A DNA stretch of 64,000 nt. Origin: Kingella potus. GTDB lineage: Bacteria > Pseudomonadota > Gammaproteobacteria > Burkholderiales > Neisseriaceae. Positions 8,634 to 15,787 of the stretch are shown piece by piece; position 1 is the first letter of the stretch, and each line of letters begins with the position of its first letter. The notes under the pieces were generated by a model. That model was given only the letters and a program-made list of their open reading frames with translations, had not been told where the DNA came from and searched no databases. The translations under genes were made by a program, and so were the position numbers. The stretch is from assembly GCF_900451175.1 (NCBI RefSeq), contig NZ_UGJJ01000001.1:62001-126000 (forward strand), given 5' to 3'.

Positions 8634-9347
8634 TTATTCGGACAGGATTCTGTAAACGGCTTTGGCAATAAAGGTTTCGTAATCGTTGCAGATCAGGCCG
8701 CTGCCGAAATCTGCGGCAACGGGCGCGGTGTGCAGGGTTAGGCTGTCGTTTTGCACTAAATCAAGATACTGCCGCACATAAGCGTTTTTGTCGGCAGGGG
8801 TGTCGGTTTCGGGTAGGGCAAGGACATACAGCAGGGTTTTGGCAGGCGGATGCACCCATGCCGGATTGTTGTCGTACGAGAGTTTTCGGTATTTGTCCAA
8901 ATGATGGGCATGAAAGGTTTCCCATTTGTCGAATCCGCCGTTGTTTTTGTAATAGGGAAGTTTGGCGGGAATAATGAAAATCTGGAAATAGGGAGTATTG
9001 CTGCTCTGGATATTGGCGGTTTCGCCGAGCATGTTTTCAAAGTAGTTGTTGGCGTTTTGCGCGTAGTTCTGCATCACGAATTTGACGGCGATGCCTGCAA
9101 CAGCCTTGTTTTGACGGTTTGTTACGGCAATATCCACGTTTTTGTCGATATACCGCCCTTTAATCCGCCCTTCTTTGCCCGTGCCGTAGCCGAGCGATTG
9201 TACGGTGTAGTCTGCGCCCAGTCTTGCGGCCAAATCTTCGGCAATGGATCCGTGCAGGATTTTCAGTTTTTCGTTGCTGTGCGAACCGGTTTCTAAAAAT
9301 CTGACAAACGATTTTTGTAAAACTTTTAAAAACCGAATGTTATCCAT
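8634..9347 (-). CDS. Type II restriction endonuclease (putative), partner of the adjacent methyltransferase
   Basis: A protein of about 237 residues from ATG 9347 (MDNIRFLKVLQKSF), with AAAGAAA upstream. An in-frame TTG 18 bases earlier is the alternative and would overlap the methyltransferase stop. It contains a candidate PD-(D/E)XK-like core, KNVDIAVTNR...AGIAVKFV, followed by QNYAQNANNYFENMLGETAN, a pattern seen in type II endonucleases. Assignment rests mainly on being coupled downstream of a solitary DNA methyltransferase. Base composition is clearly more AT-rich than the flanking housekeeping genes, suggesting horizontal acquisition. The recognition sequence cannot be predicted from the sequence. 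Confidence 0.7.
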   Translation of the reverse strand: MDNIRFLKVLQKSFVRFLETGSHSNEKLKILHGSIAEDLAARLGADYTVQSLGYGTGKEGRIKGRYIDKNVDIAVTNRQNKAVAGIAVKFVMQNYAQNANNYFENMLGETANIQSSNTPYFQIFIIPAKLPYYKNNGGFDKWETFHAHHLDKYRKLSYDNNPAWVHPPAKTLLYVLALPETDTPADKNAYVRQYLDLVQNDSLTLHTAPVAADFGSGLICNDYETFIAKAVYRILSE

Positions 9348-9361
9348 ATTGCTGCTTTCTT

Positions 9362-10873
9362 TCAAAACAATGTGTGCTTTGTGGCGGACACATATACGGG
9401 AAATTCTTTAATCTGTTTGGTAGACACCGATTTGTAGCCGCCCGAGAAGTCTTTTCCTGTGAGACGTATGTAGCGGAAAAAATCAGGCGAGGACAGGGTG
9501 TTTGCCAAAAGCCTCTGGTCGCTGTGTTCGTTTTTTGCGGTAATCAGGATGCCGGAATAGACGCAGACTTTTGCTGGCAGTCCGAAAAAGCGTACTTGGT
9601 CGTATACCAGTGTACTCAAAACGGTTTTTTCTTTGTCTGCGCTTTGGATGCCCTGGCTGCGGCCGAATTCGTACCATGCGGTTTTATCGTCCAAATCGCG
9701 TTTCAGCAGCTCTTCTTTATGGGCGGCGAGGTAGGCGTAACCCAAGGGGAAGCGCTCGGCCAGTTCGCTTTCGGTGTAGGGAACCTGCCTGCCTTTGGCG
9801 TTTTTGTAATAGGGGAAGACTATCCGTTCGGCCTCGTCTTGCAGGCTGCCTTTGTAGCGCGATCCTTTGACTATCGGGCGTAAAAGGGCTGTTTCGACGA
9901 CTGCGCCGTTGAAATCGGCCGTGCCGTCGCCGCGTTCTGCCGCGCGGCCGATAAAAATTTTGTCGCGCAGGGTGGCAAAACCGTATTGGATGTCGAAAAA
10001 GTCGCCGAGCCGTGCATTTTTTCCGGCGGCAAGTTCGTGCAGAAAGCGGCTGTTTTCGCTGTCGGACAATGCCCAGCGGCGGCTGTCAAGTGCGGCAAAG
10101 GGAATACGGTTGACGGTTTTCAGACGGCCTGCTTCGTATTCGGCGTAATCGAAGCATTCGGCATTTTGCTGCGCGAAATCCATCACGGTAATCGCGGTGT
10201 AGGTGGAAAAACCCGCAAACACTTTTTCCGCTTTCATGTCGCACAGTACTTTCAGGCTGCCCTGCTGCTGCAAAAAGGCGCGGAAACGGCGGTAGGATGT
10301 GTTGTAGAGAAAGCTGTTGGGGGTAATGAAGCCGAGCCTGCCGTCGGGCTTGAGCATGGCAAACGCCATCTCGAAAAAGGCCAAATACATATCGGTGGTG
10401 CCGACGGCGTAACGGAAATGCCGTTTGATAAAGCGGCGGGTGTCTTCCGGCAGGTTGTGGATGCGGATGTAGGGCGGATTGCCGACTACCCAGTCGAACG
10501 CCTGACTATGGTTTGCGTAAAGACGCAGGGTATCTCCGTGCGTAATCTGCCATGACACGGACAGGCCGCCGAGGGCTTCGGCAGCCAGCTTGTCCAAGCG
10601 TGCGATACATTTGCGCCATGCGGTTTCGTCGGTTTCGATGGCGCAAACGTATTGCGACAGCTCGGTGGCGGTTTGTGCGGCGGGCTGTTTTGCTTCTTGT
10701 GCGGCGGCAAGGTAGCGGCGCACGATTTCCGTCAAAAATGCGCCGTCGCCGCAGGCCGGCTCCATTATGGAACGCTGCAACACCGCACGGCCTGTGTAGC
10801 CGCAGGCATCCAGAATGGCGCAGACGATGTGCGGCGGGGTGATGACCTGGCCGAGGGTTTTGGCTTTGTTCAT
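9362..10873 (-). CDS. Type II N6-adenine DNA methyltransferase
   Basis: A 503-residue gamma-class (motif order X-I-IV-TRD) amino-methyltransferase. N-terminal GQVITPPHIVCAIL is motif X, EPACGDGAFL is the SAM-binding motif I, and VVGNPPYIRIHNL carries catalytic NPPY, so the product is N6-methyladenine. The C-terminal half (from about residue 280) is the target-recognition domain. It protects host DNA from the endonuclease encoded just downstream. The start lies 13 bases after the thyA stop, right behind a DUS, with no clear Shine-Dalgarno, so expression may depend on thyA read-through. One DUS lies inside the gene, encoding part of the AGRLKTVNR segment. Confidence 0.9.
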   Translation of the reverse strand: MNKAKTLGQVITPPHIVCAILDACGYTGRAVLQRSIMEPACGDGAFLTEIVRRYLAAAQEAKQPAAQTATELSQYVCAIETDETAWRKCIARLDKLAAEALGGLSVSWQITHGDTLRLYANHSQAFDWVVGNPPYIRIHNLPEDTRRFIKRHFRYAVGTTDMYLAFFEMAFAMLKPDGRLGFITPNSFLYNTSYRRFRAFLQQQGSLKVLCDMKAEKVFAGFSTYTAITVMDFAQQNAECFDYAEYEAGRLKTVNRIPFAALDSRRWALSDSENSRFLHELAAGKNARLGDFFDIQYGFATLRDKIFIGRAAERGDGTADFNGAVVETALLRPIVKGSRYKGSLQDEAERIVFPYYKNAKGRQVPYTESELAERFPLGYAYLAAHKEELLKRDLDDKTAWYEFGRSQGIQSADKEKTVLSTLVYDQVRFFGLPAKVCVYSGILITAKNEHSDQRLLANTLSSPDFFRYIRLTGKDFSGGYKSVSTKQIKEFPVYVSATKHTLF

Positions 10874-10886
10874 ACGGATACCGTTT

Positions 10887-11681
10887 TCAGACGGCCACGG
10901 GGGCTTTGATGTGGGGGTGGGGGTCGTAGCCGCTTAGTTCGAAGTCTTCGAATTTGAAGTTGAAAATGTCGGTTACGGCGGGGTTCAGCGTCATTTGCGG
11001 CAGGGGGCGCGGTTCGCGGGCAAGTTGCAGATGCGCCTGTTCGATGTGGTTGCCGTACAGGTGTGCGTCGCCGAGGGTGTGGATAAATTCGCCGGGCTGC
11101 AAACCGCACACCTGCGCCACCATCATGGTGAGCAGCGCGTAGCCGGCGATGTTGAAGGGCACGCCGAGGAAGATGTCGGCGCTGCGCTGGTAGAGCTGGC
11201 AGGAGAGTTTGCCGCCGGCAACGTAAAACTGAAACAGGGCGTGGCAGGGGGGCAGTGCCATTTCGTCAACGAGGGCGGGGTTCCAGGCGGAAACAATCAG
11301 GCGGCGGCTGTCGGGGTTGCGTTTGATTTGTTCCACAACGTTGGCAATTTGGTCGATGTGGCGGCCGTCGGGGGCGGGCCACGAACGCCATTGGTAGCCG
11401 TAAACGGGGCCGAGGTCGCCGTTTTCGTCGGCCCATTCGTCCCAGATGCTGACGTTGTTGTCGTGCAGGTATTTGATGTTGGTGTCGCCGCGCAGAAACC
11501 ATAAAAGTTCGTGGATGATGGAACGCAGGTGCAGCTTTTTGGTGGTAACGAGGGGGAAGCCTTGTTGCAGGTCGAAACGCATTTGGTGGCCGAAAACGGA
11601 GCGGGTGCCGGTGCCGGTGCGGTCGGATTTGTCGGTGCCGGTGTCGAGGACGCGGCGCATGAGGTCGAGATATTGGCGCAT
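10887..11681 (-). CDS. thyA: Thymidylate synthase
   Basis: Methylates dUMP to dTMP using methylenetetrahydrofolate. ATG 11681 gives [15 protein letters not shown] and 264 residues, exactly the E. coli length; the longer upstream frame is not supported and AGGA precedes this start. The catalytic cysteine is Cys146 in [12 protein letters not shown]. The dUMP/folate-binding signature [19 protein letters not shown] and the C-terminal YDPHPHI are intact. The last codons and stop (APVAV, TGA) are formed by a DUS. The methyltransferase gene follows after 13 bases, so the restriction module appears joined to this transcript. Confidence 0.97.
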   Translation of the reverse strand: MRQYLDLMRRVLDTGTDKSDRTGTGTRSVFGHQMRFDLQQGFPLVTTKKLHLRSIIHELLWFLRGDTNIKYLHDNNVSIWDEWADENGDLGPVYGYQWRSWPAPDGRHIDQIANVVEQIKRNPDSRRLIVSAWNPALVDEMALPPCHALFQFYVAGGKLSCQLYQRSADIFLGVPFNIAGYALLTMMVAQVCGLQPGEFIHTLGDAHLYGNHIEQAHLQLAREPRPLPQMTLNPAVTDIFNFKFEDFELSGYDPHPHIKAPVAV

Positions 11682-11705
11682 GGGGATTCCTGTTTGTGTG
11701 TTCGG

Positions 11706-11744
11706 AGGCCGTCTGAAAACGGGATTTTGTTTTTCAGACGGCCT
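11706..11744 (-). terminator. DUS inverted pair between nitroreductase gene and thyA
   Basis: Facing DUS copies with a 15-base loop immediately after the nitroreductase stop codon. Confidence 0.6.
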
Positions 11745-11755
11745 TCTGCTGTGGT

Positions 11756-12316
11756 TTACCAATAGGTAACGAATGGTTCCAAATCGGTGTTTTTTTCTTC
11801 TTTGGGGAAGGCGTGCTGTGCGGTGCCGACCATGATGAAGCCGATGATTTTGTCTTTTTCGCCGCAGCCCATTTCCTGACGCAGGACGGGGCTGCCGCAC
11901 CACAGGCCGGTAATCCAGACGTTGTCGTAGCCCAGGGCGTTGGTGGCAAGCTGTATGGCGTAGGCGGCCGCGCCCGCGCTGAGCATTTGCTCCCATTCGG
12001 GTTTGGGCTTTTGTGCGGCGGTGGCGGGTTTGGCGATGACGGCGATGGCCATGGGGGCGAAGTCGGCGACTTTTCCGGCTTTGGCCATGCTCTCGCTGCC
12101 GAGCTTCATTTGTACGACGGTGTCTTCAAGGGCGCGGCGGAAGCGGGCTTTGGCTGCGCTGCCGTGTATGACGACGAAACGCCACGGGGTCAGGCCGCCG
12201 TGGTCGGGAACTTGGGTGGCGCATTGGAAAACGGTTTCCAGCTCGAGTTCGTCGGGTGCGGGTTCGGTCAGCTCGCGTACGGAGCGGCGGGTGGAGAGGA
12301 GGTCGAGTGCGTCCAT
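11756..12316 (-). CDS. YdjA-like nitroreductase family protein
   Basis: A 186-residue FMN-dependent oxidoreductase of the small YdjA group (E. coli YdjA is 183 residues). Features are the flavin-contacting [14 protein letters not shown] at the N-terminus, [19 protein letters not shown] motif (here [12 protein letters not shown]), [18 protein letters not shown] in the dimer helix and [15 protein letters not shown]. Natural substrates of this group are not established. AAAGGAC lies upstream of the ATG. It is separated from its neighbours by DUS hairpins on both sides. Confidence 0.88.
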   Translation of the reverse strand: MDALDLLSTRRSVRELTEPAPDELELETVFQCATQVPDHGGLTPWRFVVIHGSAAKARFRRALEDTVVQMKLGSESMAKAGKVADFAPMAIAVIAKPATAAQKPKPEWEQMLSAGAAAYAIQLATNALGYDNVWITGLWCGSPVLRQEMGCGEKDKIIGFIMVGTAQHAFPKEEKNTDLEPFVTYW

Positions 12317-12391
12317 GGGGACTGTCCTTTCGGGTTGGCGGCCGCAGTTGTTTTCAGACGGCCTGGTCGGGAAAGCGGTGCGGCGGCATGA

Positions 12392-12421
12392 AGGCCGCCT
12401 GAAAAGGTGTTCAGACGGCCT
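12392..12421 (-). terminator. DUS-type inverted pair after dusA
   Basis: One copy is an imperfect DUS (AGGCCGCCTGAA) facing a perfect one; the stem overlaps the end of the dusA gene. Confidence 0.45.
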
Positions 12422-13463
12422 AGTCGGGGCGGGAAGGCGGATTGGATGCGTTGGCTTTTTCCACTTCTTCCCAGGCGCGCAGGATTAGGGCGGGGTCGTT
12501 GTCTTTGAGCAGCTCTGCTTCGGAGAGCATCCGCCGCCACTGGCGTGCGCCGTTGAGGCCGTGCATCAGGCCGAGGCAGTGGCGTGTGATGTGGCGCAGG
12601 ATGCTGCCGCGTCCCGAAGCAAGCTGCGCGGCGGCGTAGTCTTTCAGACGGCCTGCCAGCTCGGCGTAATCCGCAGGATCGTGCGTGTCGCCGTAAAACA
12701 GCCGGTCCCAGTCGCGCATGATCATCGGGTTGTGGTAGCACTCGCGGCCTATCATTACGCCGTCTACATATTCCAGATGCGCGGCGGCTTCGGCATTGGT
12801 TTTCACGCCGCCGTTGAGGATGATTTCCAGCGCGGGAAATTCGTGTTTGAGACGATAGACATAATCGTATTTCAGCGGCGGAACTTCGCGGTTTTCCTTG
12901 GGTGAGAGGCCGTCCAGCCAGGCGTTGCGGGCATGGACGATGTAGGTGGTGCAGGTGGTTTTTCCGGCGAGCGTGCCGACAAAATCGGCCAGGGTGTGGT
13001 ATTCGGTTTGCCGGTCCACGCCGATGCGGTGTTTGACTGTAATGTCGCAGCCGGGGGCGGCATCCTGCATGGCGTTGAGGCAGTCGGCCACCAGCGGCAC
13101 TTCGTTCATCAGGCATGCGCCGAACGCGCCTTTCTGCACGCGCGGGCTGGGGCAGCCGCAGTTGAGGTTGATTTCGTCGTAGCCGTATGCCGCCGCTTTG
13201 GCCGCCGCCTGTGCCAACAGGGCGGGATCGCTGCCGCCCAGTTGCAGGGCGACGGGGTTTTCGCAGTCGTTTTTCAGCAGGAAGCGGTCCGCATCGCCGT
13301 ATACCACTGCGCCGGCATTGACCATTTCGGTGTAAAGCAGGGCATGGCGGCTGATTTGGCGGGCGAGAAAACGGAAGTGCCGGTCGGTCCAGTCAAGCAT
13401 GGGGGCGACGGAAAGGCGGCGGGGAAAGGGTTTGTTTTTGATTGTTTTTTTTGTGTCTGGCAT
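12420..13463 (-). CDS. dusA: tRNA-dihydrouridine(20/20a) synthase
   Basis: FMN enzyme that reduces uridine 20/20a in the tRNA D-loop. ATG 13463 (MPDTKKTIKNKPFPRRLSVA) gives 347 residues, normal for DusA; a longer frame upstream lacks family similarity. Motifs: APMLDWTDRHFR at the start of the TIM barrel, YTEMVNAGAV, the active-site cysteine in NLNCGCPSPRVQKG, VKHRIGVD, and VDGVMIGRECYHNP in the phosphate-binding region. The C-terminal helical domain includes ITRHCLGLMHGLNGARQWRR, diagnostic for DusA over DusB/C. The Shine-Dalgarno is weak. Confidence 0.93.
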   Translation of the reverse strand: MPDTKKTIKNKPFPRRLSVAPMLDWTDRHFRFLARQISRHALLYTEMVNAGAVVYGDADRFLLKNDCENPVALQLGGSDPALLAQAAAKAAAYGYDEINLNCGCPSPRVQKGAFGACLMNEVPLVADCLNAMQDAAPGCDITVKHRIGVDRQTEYHTLADFVGTLAGKTTCTTYIVHARNAWLDGLSPKENREVPPLKYDYVYRLKHEFPALEIILNGGVKTNAEAAAHLEYVDGVMIGRECYHNPMIMRDWDRLFYGDTHDPADYAELAGRLKDYAAAQLASGRGSILRHITRHCLGLMHGLNGARQWRRMLSEAELLKDNDPALILRAWEEVEKANASNPPSRPD

Positions 13464-13555
13464 GGTCGGATTCGTTTGGGCGGGGCGGGCGGATTGTACA
13501 GAAAGCACGGCGGTTAGTAAAAAGGCGCGGGCTCTGCGCCGCAGGGGCTGCAATA

Positions 13556-13584
13556 AGGCCGTCTGAAAAGTTTTCAGACGGCCT
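13556..13584 (-). terminator. DUS inverted pair after the lipoprotein gene
   Basis: Two facing DUS copies with a very short loop and a following T-run, 19 bases after the lipoprotein stop. Confidence 0.65.
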
Positions 13585-13602
13585 TTTCTTTAAATATCGG
13601 GC

Positions 13603-13860
13603 TTATTCTTTGTGGTTTTGGCGGTAGTAGTCCCATTCGTCCACAACGCTGCCGTCGGGCAGGCGGCACATGCCGTATTCGTTGCCTTCTTTGTCTTTGC
13701 GGATTTCGCTTTTGCCGCCTTGTTCTACGCAGTATACGGATGCGGGGTTGGCCATGCCGACGGCGGTGCTTTCCGGCTGTGCGGCGGGTTGGTCTGCTGT
13801 GGAGCAGGCGGACAGGACGGCTGCGGCGGCCAGGGCGGACAGGGTGTGGATGGTTTTCAT
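13603..13860 (-). CDS. Small DUF333-family lipoprotein
   Basis: An 85-residue exported lipoprotein. The signal peptide MKTIHTLSALAAAAVLSAC ends in a lipobox (LSAC) with the lipid-modified Cys19. After a short Ala/Gln/Pro linker, the mature part is a DUF333 domain: NPASVYCVEQGGKSEIRKD, then GMCRLPDGSVVDEWDYYRQ, with the two family cysteines. DUF333 proteins are often called putative hemolysins on weak grounds; the function is unknown. AGAAAG lies upstream of ATG 13860. It is placed between dusA and tadA. Confidence 0.85.
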   Translation of the reverse strand: MKTIHTLSALAAAAVLSACSTADQPAAQPESTAVGMANPASVYCVEQGGKSEIRKDKEGNEYGMCRLPDGSVVDEWDYYRQNHKE

Positions 13861-13880
13861 GTTTGGGCTTTCTGTTGGTG

Positions 13881-14600
13881 TCAGGTTGTACGGCGCAGGC
13901 GGAAGAATGTTTGCAGTATTTCGCGGGATTCGTCTGCGAGTATGCCGCCGAATACGGCGGTGTGGGCATTCAGGCGGTGGTCGGCAAAGAGGTTGCATAC
14001 GCTGCCTGCCGCACCGCTTTTGGGTTCGGCGGCGGCGAAGATAACACGTTTTATGCGTGCCTGCATCAGGGCGGAGGCACACATGGAACAGGGTTCGAGT
14101 GTGATGTAGGCATCGCAGCCGTCGAGGCGCATGCTGCCGAGGCGTTGGCCGGCCGCCGTGAGGGCGAGGATTTCGGCGTGGGCGGCGACGCTGTGTTGTG
14201 CGATGCAGGCGTTGTGCGCGGCGGCGAGGATGGTGCCGTGGCGGACGATGACTGCGCCGACGGGTACTTCGCCTGCGGCGGCTGCCTGCCGGGCTTCTTG
14301 CAGTGCGGCGGCCATGAATTGACGGGCTTCGCATTCGGGCGGCGGCAGGTCGGCGGGGGGGTGTTTTTTGAGTGCGTCGAGCAGGGCGGCTTTGTGTTCG
14401 GCGGTGAGCTCGTACACGGTGATGCCTGCTTCGGCGGCGGCAAGCTGCCAGAGGATGCTGCGGGTGAGGGTGTGGCCGGAGGCTTTGAGCAGGAGGAAGG
14501 TTTTGACCGCGCCGGTTTGGCGCAGGTGGCGGTGTGTGCCGATGCCGAGTGTGTGCAGGGCGCGGAGGACGGAGGGGGCGAAGGGCGGGGTGGTGAGCAT
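13881..14600 (-). CDS. tadA: tRNA-specific adenosine deaminase TadA with N-terminal TfoX_C-like domain
   Basis: Deaminates adenosine 34 to inosine in tRNA-Arg(ACG). The catalytic domain (about residues 90-239) has the zinc/proton-shuttle motif HAEILA (His141, Glu143) and PCSMC (Cys171, Cys174), plus VPVGAVIV. About 85 extra residues precede it and resemble the C-terminal helix-hairpin-helix domain of TfoX: LRALHTLGIGTHRHLRQTGA, then KTFLLLKASG. The total of 239 residues is much longer than E. coli TadA (167). ATG 14600 includes the extra domain, and no better internal start was seen. No obvious Shine-Dalgarno; it sits downstream of rodA after a DUS-rich 59-base gap. The role of the added domain is unknown. 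Confidence 0.88.
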   Translation of the reverse strand: MLTTPPFAPSVLRALHTLGIGTHRHLRQTGAVKTFLLLKASGHTLTRSILWQLAAAEAGITVYELTAEHKAALLDALKKHPPADLPPPECEARQFMAAALQEARQAAAAGEVPVGAVIVRHGTILAAAHNACIAQHSVAAHAEILALTAAGQRLGSMRLDGCDAYITLEPCSMCASALMQARIKRVIFAAAEPKSGAAGSVCNLFADHRLNAHTAVFGGILADESREILQTFFRLRRTT

Positions 14601-14640
14601 GGTGTGCCGTGCGTTTTTCAGACGGCCTGCGGGGTGTTGC

Positions 14641-14681
14641 AGGCCGTCTGAAAAGGGGGTTAGCGGTTGTTCAGACGGCCT
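14641..14681 (-). terminator. DUS inverted pair at the end of rodA
   Basis: Facing DUS copies straddle the rodA stop codon; a third DUS just downstream (near 14614) makes an alternative pairing. Confidence 0.5.
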
Positions 14682-15787
14682 TTTGCGTCTTTTTTCTGGT
14701 TGGCGATGCCCATGAGGAGGGCGAGGATGGTCATGATGGACAGGGTGGCGGTGCCGCCGTAGCTGACGAGCGGGAGAGGTACGCCGACGACGGGCAGGAT
14801 GCCGCTGACCATGCCCATGTTGACGAAGGCGTAGCAGAAGAAGGTCATGGTGAGCGCGCCGGCCAGGGTGCGGCTGTACAGGTTTGGTGCTTGGGCGGAG
14901 ATGTAGAGGCCGCGTGCAAGGATGATGAGGTAGACGGCCAGAAGGAGGAGGTTGCCGGTGAGGCCGAATTCTTCGCCGTAAACGGCGAAGATGAAGTCGG
15001 TGGTGGATTCGGGGATGTAGTCGAGGTGGGTTTGGGTGCCGTTGAGCCAGCCTTTGCCCCAGATGCCGCCGGAGCCGATGGCAATCATGGACTGGATGAT
15101 GTGGTAGCCGTCGCCGAGGGGGTCTTTGGCGGGGTCGAGCAGGGTGAGGACGCGGGTTTTCTGGTAGTCGTGCATGACGTAGTTCCACATCAGGGGCAGG
15201 GCGGCAACGGCGGCGGCGAAGGCGGCAAGAATGACTTTCCACGGCAGGCCGGCAAAAAATATGACGAAGAGGCCGGAGGCCATGATGAGGGTGGCGGTGC
15301 CGAGGTCAGGCTGTTTGAGGATGAGGAAGACGGGAATGGCGACGATGACGGCGGCAACAAGGTAATGGTGCCAGCGCAGGCTGCCGCTGTGGCGTTGCAG
15401 ATACCAGGCCACCATCATGGGCAGGGCGATTTTCATGATTTCGGAGGGCTGGATGCGGATGCCGAGGTTGAGCCAGCGGGTGGAGCCGTTTACGGTAATG
15501 CCGAAGAAGTGTACGCCCAGCAGCATGAGTATGCCGAGCAGGTAGGCGGGCGGGGCGAATTTGGCGAGGGTTTGCGGTTTGATGCGGGCAACCAGCCAGA
15601 TAATGGCAAAACCGAGGATGGTGTGCATGGTTTTGCTTTTGAGGCGGCCGATGTCCTGCCCGTCGGCGGAGTAGAGCAGGAAGAGGCTCATGGTGTAGAT
15701 GATGAGCATGGCGTAGAAGAGCCAGGGGTCGACGGGCTGCCAGATCAGGCGTTTGGCTTTGGCGATGATGTTTTCGTGTTGCTTCAT
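14660..15787 (-). CDS. rodA: Rod shape-determining peptidoglycan polymerase RodA (SEDS family)
   Basis: A 375-residue inner-membrane glycosyltransferase that polymerises lipid II together with PBP2 during sidewall growth. About ten helices are visible. SEDS signatures include INGSTRWLNLG-type VNGSTRWLNLGIRIQPSEIMK, LKQPDLGTA, the catalytic-loop region EFGLTGNLLLL, and the C-terminal MVSGILPVVGVPLPLVSYGG. The start ATG 15787 overlaps the mrdA stop as ATGA, so both partners are translationally coupled. It is the last gene of the mreBCD-mrdA-rodA operon. Confidence 0.96.
   Translation of the reverse strand: MKQHENIIAKAKRLIWQPVDPWLFYAMLIIYTMSLFLLYSADGQDIGRLKSKTMHTILGFAIIWLVARIKPQTLAKFAPPAYLLGILMLLGVHFFGITVNGSTRWLNLGIRIQPSEIMKIALPMMVAWYLQRHSGSLRWHHYLVAAVIVAIPVFLILKQPDLGTATLIMASGLFVIFFAGLPWKVILAAFAAAVAALPLMWNYVMHDYQKTRVLTLLDPAKDPLGDGYHIIQSMIAIGSGGIWGKGWLNGTQTHLDYIPESTTDFIFAVYGEEFGLTGNLLLLAVYLIILARGLYISAQAPNLYSRTLAGALTMTFFCYAFVNMGMVSGILPVVGVPLPLVSYGGTATLSIMTILALLMGIANQKKDAKGRLNNR

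Noticed and set aside
14355..14361. Run of 7 G in tadA (and a similar run near 53875 in leuS) as phase-variation tracts
   Set aside because: Runs of 7 in GC-rich essential genes encode Pro-rich segments and are too short to be convincing switches; the frames are intact.
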